Under the pieces are notes generated by a model. That model had not been told where the DNA came from and searched no databases. It saw nothing but the letters and a program-made list of their open reading frames with translations. The position numbers were made by a program, and so were the translations under genes. A stretch of 64,000 nt of DNA from Wyeomyia smithii (lineage: Eukaryota > Arthropoda > Insecta > Diptera > Culicidae), in NCBI RefSeq assembly GCF_029784165.1, contig NC_073696.1, positions 106,414,665-106,478,664 of the forward strand, read 5' to 3'. Numbering within the stretch: position 1 is the first letter of the stretch; each line of letters begins with the position of its first letter. This document shows, piece by piece, positions 47,901 to 54,265 of this stretch.

Positions 47901-50900
47901 AAGACGGTGGTTCACTGAACGTGACGTGAAACTGCGCGAAGTTAAACCCGATACATATCGATGGACCGACCGAGACAACGCTGCAGATCAACGAGTTCTT
48001 ACCAGACTTCGAATTGGGCATACACGACTAACTCACACCTTCTTGATGGAAAAAGAATCCCCACCCACTGGTGAAACTTGTGGAACAGTACTCGACGTCC
48101 GTCACATTCTGTTGCACTGTAGAAAATATGAGGTCACGAGACAAAAACATGGAATAACCGCGACGAATCTCCAACCAATTCTTCAAAACATCGACGAAAA
48201 CGAGACAAAATTATTAAATTGCTTAAAAGAAACAGATTTGTACAAACTACTGTAAACGAAAATTGTTAACATTTTTAAAAGACACGAATGCACCAAAATA
48301 CTTGGTGTAAAATGTCCTAAATAAACAAACAAACAAACAAACAAACATGATTATATTTGTGTGATCTCCCAGTTCATGTCTAATCCTTCAATGGTCATAT
48401 CCATCGTATAGGACTTACAGATGATAACCATTGCATCAATGGTGATAATTATCACGATATTTAATGTGTTGAGTCAAATTTTCCTTTTTTTTAAATTTGG
48501 AAAAAATCCAAATTCTAGAAAGCAATTTTTACAAAAAAAAACTATTACAGACGAATTTTAAAAGAACGGTTTGTTGTGCGAAGTTTTGTTGATAAATAAA
48601 AGAGATGCTCTCAAATCTCGTAAGTCTTACACGTACAATTTTCTTCATAATATCGATTGAATAAAAATAGTTTGATAATCAGACTAAAGATGTAAATTAT
48701 CACTCACGCTCATTTTTTCGCAAGTCGATAGCTCATTTAATAAGCCTAATTCTGAACAACTTTGTATGAAGAACTTCCAGTTCTCAAGTAGTACTACAGC
48801 ATTGTTGAAGAGAGTATTACTCGTACTAAAACACCGGAGCTGTGAGAGCACATGCTTGCAAATTATCGCGATAGTTATCACGATCGCGGCTATTTTCTCA
48901 AATGTGCTCTAACGGCTCCGGGGTTTGACTACGAGTAATACCTTCTTCGACAAAGTTGTAGTACTACTTGAAGACATCAAGTGCGTCACACAAAGTTATA
49001 CCAAAATACGCTTATTAAATGAGCTATCGGCTTGTGAAAAAATGAGCGCGAGTGATAATTTACATCCTTGAATTAGACTAGTAAGTTTAAACACAACAAC
49101 AATTTTTTGTTGTTGGTTCTGTCCATCCTTTCCTCAACTTATTCTTGTGATTTTTGAAGGTGTAATAGAAAGTACTATAATAATATTGATCTACGATAAA
49201 ATCAAAGTATCTAGTAATGCACGTGATACTCACTCCGAAGCAATGTCATCCTCCGGTGGTTGTTCAGTAAACAGCGTACATGAGGTAATCGTAATCGTCG
49301 AGTTGAACCGCTCTCCAATACCCCAAGAATTGAGCAAATAGATAACATCATCACATTTACTGCCGGATTCCATAGAAAATGTTATCTAAAACATAGGTCA
49401 TATAACTAATTACAAATAATATTTGATCTTATTTTCCACTACCTGATATCCTTTGCCCCTGTTGGTTTCGATCCAGGCGGCGGAGGTAATTTTCTGATCC
49501 TGGAGAATGTCTTTCATTACGGTTTCCAACGGCGAGTCGGCATTAAGGTTGAATTTCTCGGCCGCTGCCTCACGAGAGTTCTTTTCCTTATCCTTTCTGG
49601 CCGAACTCAGGATATCTTTGAACCCTTCCCAGGACTTCCGCAGTGCCGAGGTTCGATCGAATGGTACCTTTGATGAAAAGTTCGATTCACATGAATCATT
49701 GTGTTTTAGAAGGCCTGAGCTACAGAAAACCTACCGCAAGCGATTGCTGTACATCATCTTCATTATTCTGTGGTGTTTCCGGATCGTTCGAGGCATCATC
49801 ATCCGGCAGGTTGATGGTCGGAACAACTAAACTAGGAGGCGGTGGCTGTGGAGCGTCGCCACCCTCTTTCAGATTTGGTTCTTTTTGTTCTCGATCATCG
49901 AAACTGGGAAGCGGGTCTTTATCCTGTGACAAGTTGAATATAAATAAATAAATCTGTAGATGAAATCAAAAAATATTGATCTGCCGTATTCACTTAAACC
50001 GGCAGGTGCGCTTGTGTTCAAGTAATTAACAAGGTGGCGATCAGCCAGAAAATTGTACTGGTATGTACCTGCTCGTACACATGTGGGGCTGATGGCAGTC
50101 ACAGTTATTTTGGTTTCATGCTCTCTCAGTTAGTCGATTTATATTTAGCATGATTTCACTCAGCAGCTGGAGTGAACTCAGCTGGTTTTTGTTGTGTTTT
50201 GTCTATACACTAACTAGACGCTAAATATTTTTGTTAATTAGAAAAGCAAATGCATTAATAGTCTATGTCTTGTTGGAAACATAGAAAGTGAGAAAAAAAT
50301 TAAAAAAGGAAACAGGGGAAATCGAATTAAAGTTGAAAGAAATATAAAAATCCAATAATATATTCAATATCGCACGCTTAGCCTTGGGGCTATAGCGGTC
50401 TCGATCAACTAGATTAGTTGAGAGAATCCGTTATCGATATTGTTTTTTTGGCACATTTTGCATGTGTAGGATAAATACAACGATACACCGTGCCCCAGTG
50501 CTGAGTCGAGAAAATTTCCAGCTCGAAAAGATCCTCGACTCGATGGGGAATCGAACCCGATATCACAACCGTGTGGGAGAGCTAGCCGACCGACATCGCT
50601 AACCACAGAGCCAGGCCCGTATTTAAGGGGGGGCCAAGAGGGGCAAATGCCCCGGGCCTCCCGATTCAAGGGGCCCCCCTAGTCCTTAGGCGACCTTTTT
50701 TTTTTGCTCGTCACCTTCCAGAACGTTACCTTTGTTTGTTTTTAGAAAAGAGGGCCTCACAAACAAATTTGCCCCGGGCCCCCCACCGTCTAAATCCGGC
50801 CCTGCACAAAGCCACGGGGACCACAAAAAATCCAATAATGTAAAACAAATTTTCAATTAGAAATTCAAACATCCCATACTTGTTAAAAAAGAGGGTATAC

Positions 50901-52980
50901 ACAAGTGGTACATAGATTGAAATCTGTGTCACATAATGAGCTGCACTGCAAAAATTACAGTCTTGGTCTTGTTTGTTCCAGGTGTGTCAGATCGGCTGTG
51001 ACTGGAGATGTAATAGGAAGCTTTTGGATCGAAAATATATGTTGATCAAAGTAATAACAACAAATTAAATCATATGTTGCGAACTGAAGTTCGTATAACA
51101 GCTAAACTTTTCATACTAAAACCGTGTTAATGTGCTCATTAGTTTAGTAGTGAATGTCACATTTTTGATATAGGGGAAGGGGTGATAAAATGGACACCCT
51201 AGGCCATTTCCCGATTTCCTCCACAGTTTAACACTACAACTACGAGTCGATAGCGTACATTAACTGAGCCACTAAGGGTTAATACAAAAAATAAGAAGAA
51301 GTACTCAAATATAGTATTTTTCGTAGTTTTCATGAGCATTTTCGAAAGCAGTTTTTTGGGGGTAAAATGGACACGTGTGGGTAAAATGAACATATGGCGG
51401 TGGTAATATGGACACCTTGGGCGTGAACATTAATTATCCTTTCACAGATAGTAAAATGTTGTTCCATAGCACGTAATACATTTATGCATTCACCAACAGT
51501 TCAATTTTCACCGTTTGTCGTAGAATTAAAAACAATATATGACCTTATCCGCAAGAAACTTAGAAATGGTGGAAGGTTTTTTACGGACATTCCGTATTCA
51601 ACGGTACGTTTGGCCGCGGTCATCTGTTCATCGGTCCGAGTTTTCCTTTGCGTTTTTCTTATATAAACACGAAGCATCTAGATTTTTCAACGGAAATTAA
51701 CACAGTTTTTTCCCCATCACCATGGGCTGTCCATTTTACCCGCACATACATATTATTGAAAATACCTCAATGTATTGAGAAAATCATTTGAACAATTACT
51801 AACCTTTGATGATTTCTGCTGGTTAGTTGTCTGAGTACAGATATTTGCAGAAAAAACGTTATAAAATATTGTTTTACACTAGAAAAAACCTTGTTTTTTG
51901 TAGGCCAAAAATAACATCACCACCACGAATGTACACGTGTTTTTGTTTTTGTTTATTATTTTGACTGTTTGACTGTATCATGTCGCATACTTTGTCTCAA
52001 ATAGCTTCTAGTGCCTCTAAGATAAGGTGCCAAAGAAGTTTGTACTATTTTTCAACGTAATAGTCGAGATTTGAACGGGTGTCCATTTTACCACCCCTGT
52101 TCATTTTACCCACAATTCCCCTAAACTTGTTCACTGCGCGTATGCTTGAGATGATAATTGGTGACTAATTACACGTCAAAATGCTGAGCCACCGTTGATG
52201 GCCGCTATTTATTTGCATACACGATAAGATCTTATCGTACCTAATGCCAAAATCAATAAAAGTTGAGCATGAAAGTTGTGGAAATAGTGTCAAGCTTTTT
52301 GTGCTTACGAATACAAATTTCAAGTAGGAAAGAAAAGTAGTTGAACAAAAATTCTTTTTGACACATTTCCCATATTATGCATTAGTACTCTGCCTGACAT
52401 CGCTGTTGGTTGCTAACCGATCAACGCCGTCGAATTCCTAGTAATTGAAATAGTTGTATGACATCATTTCGAAAATTCCATTCCAGGATAACCTTTCACA
52501 AAGGTTCAAAGGTGAAATTGCCGCCTGAGATGTGAATATTGTATTTTCTTTCTCTTATCTGAGATTTTAACTAGACTAGACAAATCAATCACACAACAAT
52601 CATTTAATCGGGCTGAAATGGCACGACGCCTGCTCTGCCTTTCATAGTTGTTAACGGCGTAACTTGTGTACACTAAACCAGTTGAACACTTTGCTTAGTA
52701 AACTAGTTGAAAATTACAATGCACAACAACGCGTGGTGAAGAAAACCATTGTGAGAGGTTATTTTGTCAGAAGAAATATAGCTCCGATGATTACCGTCAG
52801 AACGTGTTTCCGTGGTTGTGGCGTGAGAAATGGTATAGTTTCCTCGGTTCCATCCTTGTTGTCGCGCTTTTCATTGGTTACCTCAGCCGAATTCGATTTA
52901 GTTTTTTCCTTTTCTTTCTGGCGTAAGATAACCTCGTACTTGGCCGTAGGTATCTGCACTATGAATAAAACGCCGGCCAT
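24559..52980 (-). CDS. DUF389-family multi-pass membrane protein, ten coding exons
   Basis: Exons on the minus strand are 52980-52795, 49923-49735, 49667-49443, 49385-49234, 26318-26178, 26096-26021, 25948-25616, 25552-25361, 25303-24911 and 24849-24559. All junctions are GT-AG and all phases agree, giving 725 residues. Residues 1-200 are charged and low in homology. Residues 201-300 form the N-terminal DUF389 region (LLNSWGIGERFNSTITI), then LVVASILAAFGLVEDSTLF, IASMLISPLMGPIIAGIFGT, and further membrane helices ending near 498 (VCIYLMGVIFLK). The tail (499-725) is cytosolic-looking and Pro/His/Ser-rich. DUF389 is known chiefly from prokaryotes; no reaction is established. The fourth intron is 22,915 bases. 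Exon 1 is the least certain part. Confidence 0.88.
26319..27067. other. Start of the 22.9-kb DUF389 intron; nothing recognised
   Basis: AT-rich unique DNA without repeat edges or open frames of interest. Confidence 0.5.
27068..27385. mobile_element. Foldback MITE, about 318 bp
   Basis: Left arm phrases (TATATATCATCTGAAAG, TTTTCTGAATAAAACGTAAT) recur inverted in the right arm (CTTTCAGATGATATAAAAA, ACGTTTTACTTAGAAAA). The centre is a strong hairpin: AAATCGCTACAATGACAG and its exact complement around 27,206-27,247. The ends start near TTAGCTAT and finish near ATAGCTAA. No transposase was found. Confidence 0.75.
27386..27888. other. No recognised feature (intron)
   Basis: AT-rich unique sequence between two foldback elements; the 71-codon frame at 27,483-27,698 has no supporting signs. 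Confidence 0.5.
28139..29433 (-). mobile_element. ITm/mariner transposon (DD37E type), inactive, 1295 bp
   Basis: TA lies on both sides (28,137-28,138 and 29,434-29,435). Terminal inverted repeats of about 28 bp read AAGGGTGTTCACGATGAAAT on the left and AAAGGCTGTCCACGATGAAA inverted on the right (about four differences). Full mariner length is kept. The transposase on the minus strand is broken (separate entry). The spacing of 37 residues between the second and third catalytic positions identifies the DD37E group known from mosquitoes. Confidence 0.93.
28273..29282 (-). pseudogene. Transposase of the DD37E mariner, disrupted
   Basis: The N-terminal piece (29,282-29,067) has a helix-turn-helix (DLSHRSIAKTLGIANSTVSR). 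A frameshift between 29,067 and 29,025 leads to the middle piece (29,025-28,732) with the first catalytic Asp in CCIMDDETYVKADF. An in-frame TAA at 28,732-28,734 ends that piece, and the same frame continues upstream of 28,668 with FWPNLVSCHYSKDVLKWY and NPPNTPELRPIEKYWA. The family has Asp where this copy has Asn (FWPN for FWPD), so the second catalytic residue is lost as well. Three independent defects show it has long been inactive. Confidence 0.92.
29510..29762. repeat. CGAAGTGAAA-rich repeat fragment
   Basis: The phrases GTTCCAAGCGAAGTGAAA, TTCAAGTGAAGCGAAATT and CGAGCGAAGTGAAAATTGG are scattered over 250 bases. The first is shared exactly with the hairpin at 36,259-36,327. Element ends are not defined. 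Confidence 0.5.
29767..30045 (+). repeat. Composite repeat copy D, head only, with (GT)n
   Basis: It starts TTTTTGCCTTTCTCCTAGA and carries the CTCAGCTCGACGAGCTGAG palindrome, a (GT) run of about 40 bases (29,888-29,930), and one CTCAGAGATGGCTGACCCG module. It breaks off after AACATCCAATTG. The long open frame across the GT run is a microsatellite artefact. Confidence 0.85.
30046..30400 (-). pseudogene. Tc1/mariner transposase fragment, N-terminal
   Basis: The minus-strand frame 30,083-30,385 reads TYSNFALASLKFEPLARQV, VVKSTVANVIKVFGKRLSTA, RQSKCEGRKNDEKQFQAK and LSVRDVA. This resembles the paired helix-turn-helix DNA-binding region of a Tc1/mariner-type transposase (second helix-turn-helix in STVANVIKVF). 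There is no catalytic domain. The right flank has GGGGTGTTCAGGTTTTTTGA (30,418), possibly its terminal repeat. Confidence 0.65.
30401..30936. other. No recognised feature (intron)
   Basis: AT-rich sequence; a GTAACACCCTTT end at about 30,483-30,494 faces GGGGTGTTC at 30,418, possibly a tiny inverted-repeat remnant. Confidence 0.4.
30937..32006 (-). repeat. Composite repeat copy E, tail and middle
   Basis: It begins with GTTCTGTCTGTCTGTCTGAT (30,947) and carries five CCCTCCC modules of about 170 bases (near 31,060, 31,220, 31,350, 31,490 and 31,640), each with ATACAAA(T)GAAACA and AACTAATC.AGCAAATGGAACC. ATGGCGACTTCCGG-type modules then begin near 31,790. Orientation is the same as copy A. 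Confidence 0.85.
32007..32456. mobile_element. Candidate inverted-repeat insertion inside copy E
   Basis: The stretch interrupts the composite repeat. The left end AAGCGCAGTATGCAGTTCAA (32,009) and the inverted right end AAGCGTGGTACGCAGTTGAA (32,454) match at about 15 of 20 positions. The right end reads CAACTGCGTACCACGCTTGA. No clear target-site duplication was found. The open frame 31,861-32,253 spans the junction and is not a gene. Confidence 0.5.
32490..33012 (-). repeat. Composite repeat copy E, continuation
   Basis: Three ACTTCCGG/ATTTCTGG modules (32,560-32,830) are followed by GATGTTCTCATTTCGATAAA and TTGCAGACTTCAAAC. These correspond to 6680-6790 in copy A. The head modules are missing. 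Confidence 0.8.
33013..33767. other. No recognised feature (intron)
   Basis: AT-rich; short open frames at 33,186 and 33,587-33,813 show no domain. Confidence 0.45.
33768..34048 (+). repeat. Partial copy of the GTGCTTATTACGGGAG MITE
   Basis: It matches 42,754-43,034 closely: GTGCTTATTACGGGAG, GGTGAAATCAGAGTGAAGT, AACGTCGCAAAGTGACA, TCTGGGTTATTATGAGT, CACGACCATTTTGAACG and GATTTGTGATCTAATG. Similarity ends where the other copy has its own MITE insertion. The right terminus is missing. Confidence 0.75.
34218..36165 (+). repeat. Composite repeat copy C, with internal deletion
   Basis: It lacks the TTTTTGCC head and begins beside an A-run (34,188-34,207). CTCAGAGATGGCTG modules lie at about 34,480 and 34,665. 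At 35,033 the text GAACATAACTAGTGTG jumps to TTTCCCAGGAACC, where copy B has about 815 extra bases (60,951-61,766), so a segment was deleted. ATGGCG-type modules (35,040-35,460), CCCTCCC modules (35,560-35,890), GACAGACAGACAGA and the terminal GGTCTGACCGCTAGGTGG (36,136-36,153) follow. Confidence 0.88.
36190..36335. repeat. Hairpin-forming CGAAGTGAAA repeat
   Basis: AGTTCCAAGCGAAGTGAAA (36,259-36,277) and its perfect complement (36,309-36,327) enclose a 31-base loop. The same 18-base phrase appears at 29,530, so this belongs to an interspersed family. Confidence 0.6.
36336..37530. other. No recognised feature (intron)
   Basis: AT-rich unique DNA; no repeat edges or protein-like frames. Confidence 0.45.
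37531..37750 (+). mobile_element. Feilai-like tRNA-derived SINE
   Basis: It starts AGCTGGTCTCGAGGTACGAT; an A-box-like GCTGGCCTAACAAGCCAGTC and a B box GGTTCGAAGTC follow at the right spacing. Then come GGATCGTAGCGCTAGCCCCG, AATAAACAGAATGTCGAG and a T-run tail. The head is related to tRNA and the body is not, as in a SINE. Another copy lies antisense at 22,658-22,849. The Feilai assignment is from memory of the Aedes family. Confidence 0.85.
37751..39728. other. No gene; contains an inverted repeat (38,411-38,562)
   Basis: About 38,140-38,700 reads like an interspersed repeat (AACGTGCATTTTTTGGGAAA and nearby). Inside it the 19-base TCCTTGAACGATCGCTTTT (38,411-38,429) recurs as an exact complement at 38,544-38,562. 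Otherwise nothing is recognised. Confidence 0.45.
40237..41471 (+). pseudogene. LINE ORF1 (Gag-like, zinc knuckles), frameshifted
   Basis: An open frame of 295 residues (40,237-41,124) shows a Gag-like RNA-binding region and two zinc knuckles, CYNCSDKHQTNEC (about 206-218) and CRNCKGTHRPTSREC. A first knuckle before these looks degraded (KFGHPRARC without its leading Cys pair). The frame ends just after a run of nine A bases (41,105-41,113). A one-base slip there restores a Lys-rich coiled-coil-like continuation to 41,471 (from MGKMKQKMIEV to DDDMEILDIHS). The nucleocapsid-like protein packages LINE RNA in related elements. Confidence 0.88.
42092..42145 (+). repeat. (CTACA)n microsatellite
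   Basis: About ten copies of ACTACACTAC-type pentamers with one CTAAA variant, inside the TA-flanked element. Confidence 0.85.
42754..43285. mobile_element. MITE with TTATTACGGGA ends, third nesting level
   Basis: The left end GTGCTTATTACGGGAGAG-TTTACGGTGAAAT is matched by the inverted right end (ATTTCACCGTGAAGTAATTCCCGTAATAAG, 43,248-43,281 region) over about 30 bases. The partial copy at 33,768-34,048 defines the family. A further MITE begins at 43,035 within it. Confidence 0.78.
43035..43115. mobile_element. Truncated AGGGGCCATCCACATACCAC MITE, fourth nesting level
   Basis: The left terminus AGGGGCCATCCACATACCAC (43,035-43,054) is the same as at 16,197 and 54,966. The expected right terminus is absent; an AACGTGGACA phrase near 43,085 is the last similar piece. 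The host repeat resumes about 43,116. Confidence 0.7.
43950..45480 (+). pseudogene. LINE ORF2, endonuclease N-terminal half, split
   Basis: From 43,950 the frame reads through a Ser/Thr-rich lead into the AP-endonuclease start FALQCNMRGLRANIGELKQL and PAIIALQETKV (catalytic Glu in QET), then HGVGLAIHEG. It runs to VTILSIYI at 44,510, where a 900-base foldback element is inserted. After it the frame resumes at 45,419 (NISEQQSQQALNGIFEQF) and shifts by one base near 45,478 ahead of GDFNAHH. The true ATG may lie upstream of the other insertion at 41,504-43,938. Confidence 0.85.
44517..45416. mobile_element. Giant foldback element, 900 bp, TA-flanked
   Basis: TA stands at 44,515-44,516 and 45,417-45,418. 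The ends GGGTGGGGAAAAGTGATCG and, inverted, GGCTGGGGAATCGTTAT are related, and the arms then match nearly continuously to the middle. Paired phrases are ATTGGTTCTGTCTCCGCTTG with its complement near 45,285, and CCATCAGAAGTAATCT (44,898) with AGATTACTTCTGATGG (44,999). Each arm is about 430 bases around a loop near 44,960. No protein is encoded. Confidence 0.92.
45480..47375 (+). pseudogene. LINE ORF2, endonuclease C-terminal half and partial RT
   Basis: A 631-residue frame. It opens with MMGDFNAHHLAWG (endonuclease), NTSAIHIT and SDHFPILV (catalytic SDH), then a basic linker. At about residue 300 the RT starts abruptly at CLIASLDLSKAYDT (motif A): the preceding RT motifs, roughly a hundred residues including the usual RPISL block, are absent and ELEKSLPTTDEH is joined straight on. 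NGVPQGSVLS (motif B) and YADDILLVL (motif C) remain, so the catalytic Asp pair is intact. The frame shifts near 47,350-47,370 before RNase H. Confidence 0.9.
47344..48255 (+). pseudogene. LINE ORF2, RNase H and C-terminal end
   Basis: A 303-residue frame continues ORF2 from about WYLSKPIVNWDVKKHVKAG. The RNase H core is complete: MYTDGSKLDETVGAGTF (Asp), FSAEAYAIKTAL (Glu), IMTDSASSLSAL (Asp), FCWIPSHAGVSGNEAADRLA (final Asp). After it come RLRIGHTRLTHTFLM and CGTVLDVRHILLHC, the C-terminal Cys/His motif of I-type elements. It ends ETDLYKLL at the natural stop, about 90 bases before the AAAC tail. Confidence 0.92.
48324..48345 (+). repeat. (AAAC)n tail of the LINE
   Basis: Five or six AAAC units close the LINE and abut the downstream target-site duplication. 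Short tandem tails instead of poly(A) are usual for I-clade elements. Confidence 0.85.
48689..49067. mobile_element. Foldback MITE, about 380 bp, with long arms
   Basis: GATGTAAATTATCACTCACG (48,689) faces CGAGTGATAATTTACATC (49,050-49,067). The arms also share GCTCATTTTTTCGCAAG, GATAGCTCATTTAATAAG, AGTAGTACTAC and CTCGTAGT-type phrases to the centre near 48,880, where ATCGCGATAGTTATCACGAT forms its own hairpin. It lies about 170 bases downstream of exon 4 of the DUF389 gene, inside its large intron. Confidence 0.85.
49234..52980 (-). CDS. DUF389 gene, 5' exon cluster (exons 1-4)
   Basis: Exon 1 (52980-52795) starts MAGVLFIVQIPTAKYEVIL and is Lys/Glu-rich. Exon 2 (49923-49735) is acidic and Pro-rich (DAPQPPPPSLVVP). 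Exon 3 (49667-49443) has a helical, charged stretch with SALRKSWEGFKDILSSARKD. Exon 4 (49385-49234) carries the recognisable DUF389 N-terminal part, CDDVIYLLNSWGIGERFNS. Exons 2-4 each join in phase 0 and read through. Exon 1 was chosen because CTGACG|GTAATC leaves phase 0 and the Met lacks a nearer rival; a different or additional first exon upstream is possible. Confidence 0.75.
49924..50445. other. First intron of the DUF389 gene, proximal part; nothing recognised
   Basis: AT-rich unique DNA between exon 2 and the SINE. Confidence 0.45.
50446..50826 (-). mobile_element. tRNA-derived SINE split by a hAT MITE
   Basis: On the minus strand the head reads GTCCCCGTGGCTTTGTG, is interrupted by the MITE at 50,612-50,804, and resumes GCTCTGTGGTTAGCGATGTC, GGTCGGCTAGC and the B box GGTTCGATTCC (50,547-50,557). 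The tRNA-unrelated body (TTTCTCGACTCAGCACTGGG, CATGCAAAATGTGCC) ends near 50,446. It is a different SINE family from the Feilai-like ones. Confidence 0.8.
50612..50804. mobile_element. hAT-like MITE inside the SINE A-box region, 193 bp
   Basis: The ends CAGGCCCGTATTTA (50,612) and, inverted, CAGGGCCGGATTTAGA (right end at 50,804) match with a few differences. The flanks CACAGAGC (50,604-50,611) and CACAAAGC (50,805-50,812) are an 8-base direct repeat with one mismatch, as hAT elements make. The interior has GGGGCCCCCC and GCCCCGGGCC stretches. A fragment of the same family lies at 14,986-15,090. Confidence 0.85.
51173..52121. mobile_element. TA-flanked element with TAAAATGGACAC motifs, 949 bp
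   Basis: TA stands at 51,171-51,172 and 52,122-52,123. The ends are GGGGAAGGGGTGATAAAATG and, inverted, GGGGAATTGTGGGTAAAATG. Subterminal copies of TAAAATGGACAC lie at 51,187, 51,364 and, inverted, at 51,729 and 52,082. No transposase was seen. Termini starting GGG with TA flanks recur at 41,504 and 44,517. Confidence 0.83.
52124..52758. other. No recognised feature (first intron of the DUF389 gene)
   Basis: Unique sequence up to the exon 1 region; no repeat edges. Confidence 0.4.
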
Positions 52981-53023
52981 TGCCGTTACTGCTGTCTCTG
53001 AATGCTCTTTTTACAGCCTATAA

Positions 53024-53774
53024 TTACCGAACGTACAGCGGGATAAAATTAATTGTTTTCCTTAGGACGCGGTAAGTCACTCTGTAAGACTGCACTCAGC
53101 ACATGCACCAAAAATTTTGTAGGAAAATCGGGATACCCGTCTCGAATATGTTTTTCCATATGGCCGATTGGATCGCGGTTTGTCTCTGTTCGCGCCCAAC
53201 GGTTTTTAAAACCACCGCAATCGATGACACGATCAACACTGAGGGTGAGATATGGCAATCACTGCTCAGCAGTGTCACGTAACGGCAAGCCCCAGAGCTG
53301 GTGAGAGTGTGGAAACGTTTTCTCTCCGTTTTAGAATGGAAAGCACATTTAGTTAGTAGAGACTATCGAGATATGTATTCCATTGCAGTTAAGGATGAGT
53401 GAATTGGATAATTTAGAGAAACAATGTGAGTCGAGTAAAGTTATTTTTCATTTCTTTTTGTAAGATGACCTGAAAATAAAACTATATTCTTATCGACCAT
53501 ATTTTTTCATTCGAGTAAAATTTGCACACGTGCTTGGCTTAGCAAGCAAAATATTTTTTACGGGTGGAGCCCTTAAGAGTAATTTTCTAAAAGGATATAT
53601 GGATTTTTGCACAGGCATTATTTGAAGTGTTGCAGCTCAGAAACCTTTGGTTGTATAAATAACTGTCTGAGAGAAAACAATCATGCCTTGTAAGAAAGAT
53701 ACGCTGAAATATATTTTTTCTATAAATTTTTTTTCAGCATTCACATTTTTTTTATTTTAAAAATTGTCATTTTT
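53024..53774. other. 5' flank of DUF389 gene; no certain exon
   Basis: A minus-strand frame at 53,049-53,258 (ending SDLPRPKENN) looks somewhat protein-like and could be part of an upstream exon or of another gene, but no family was recognised and no splice pair joins it to exon 1. Promoter elements were not identified. Confidence 0.35.
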
Positions 53775-53990
53775 GACGTAGAGTTACGTCTTACGGCATT
53801 ATTGGGGTACAAATTCAAAAACCTAAAACATCGAACTCAGTTAGTTTCCACCGATTTCCTTCATTCTCACAGCAATCGATTGGAAAATCATCTATGTACC
53901 CGCTTAAATTCAGAAACCTGTAGTTTGATTATTTGAACTATTGTACTATTGAAAATTGTCAAGCCTTGTTGAAACACCGATTTCGACCTC
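53775..53990 (-). repeat. ACGTAG-ended repeat, copy 1 of an inverted pair
   Basis: Landmarks TTGACGTAGAGTTACGTCTTACGGCA, AGCAATCGATTGGAAAATCAT and GAACTATTGTACTATTGAAAATTGTC (described in parts) recur inverted at 57,095-57,375. Divergence is about 25% by eye. Confidence 0.7.
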
Positions 53991-54265
53991 TGATTATACC
54001 TAGTTAATCGGTAATGTACTTTTGGGCTATATGAAAGCCTCCTTCTGCTGAAACCAATCAAAAAAAACTAATTCCTCTTTATTGCAGATTGCCTTTTACA
54101 TGACTTGTGGGATGATTCTCGTTCTGTTGTTATCTCGGTAAATTTTCTACCATTTTCAGAACTTTATCAGCTACTCAGTTGTTTATAACAGCTAGCAGAT
54201 AGGCAACAGAATATAACAATACGTGCGAGTGAAAGAAAAATCTTAATTTGTATTCTCAAACCTAT

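Larger units (their letters stand above)
39744..48345 (+). mobile_element. Full-length I-clade non-LTR retrotransposon with nested insertions
   Basis: The 15-base direct repeat CATGATTATATTTGT stands at 39,729-39,743 and 48,346-48,360, just outside a 5' end beginning CATTCGAGTTGAGCCC and a 3' tail of AAAC repeats. Between them lie a leader (39,744-40,236), ORF1 (Gag with CCHC knuckles), ORF2 (endonuclease, RT, RNase H) and a short 3' end. Two TA-flanked elements are inserted (41,504-43,938 and 44,517-45,416); without them the LINE is about 5.26 kb. Frameshifts and a deletion in the RT make it dead. I-clade placement rests on gag plus endonuclease-RT-RNase H order. Confidence 0.93.

Noticed and set aside
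39744..48345. LTR retrotransposon
   Set aside because: No direct long terminal repeats, integrase or protease. Endonuclease plus RT plus RNase H with an AAAC tail is a non-LTR plan.
53049..53258. Minus-strand frame ending SDLPRPKENN as first DUF389 exon
   Set aside because: Somewhat protein-like, but no splice donor in phase with the next exon and no recognisable family; left as unassigned 5' flank.
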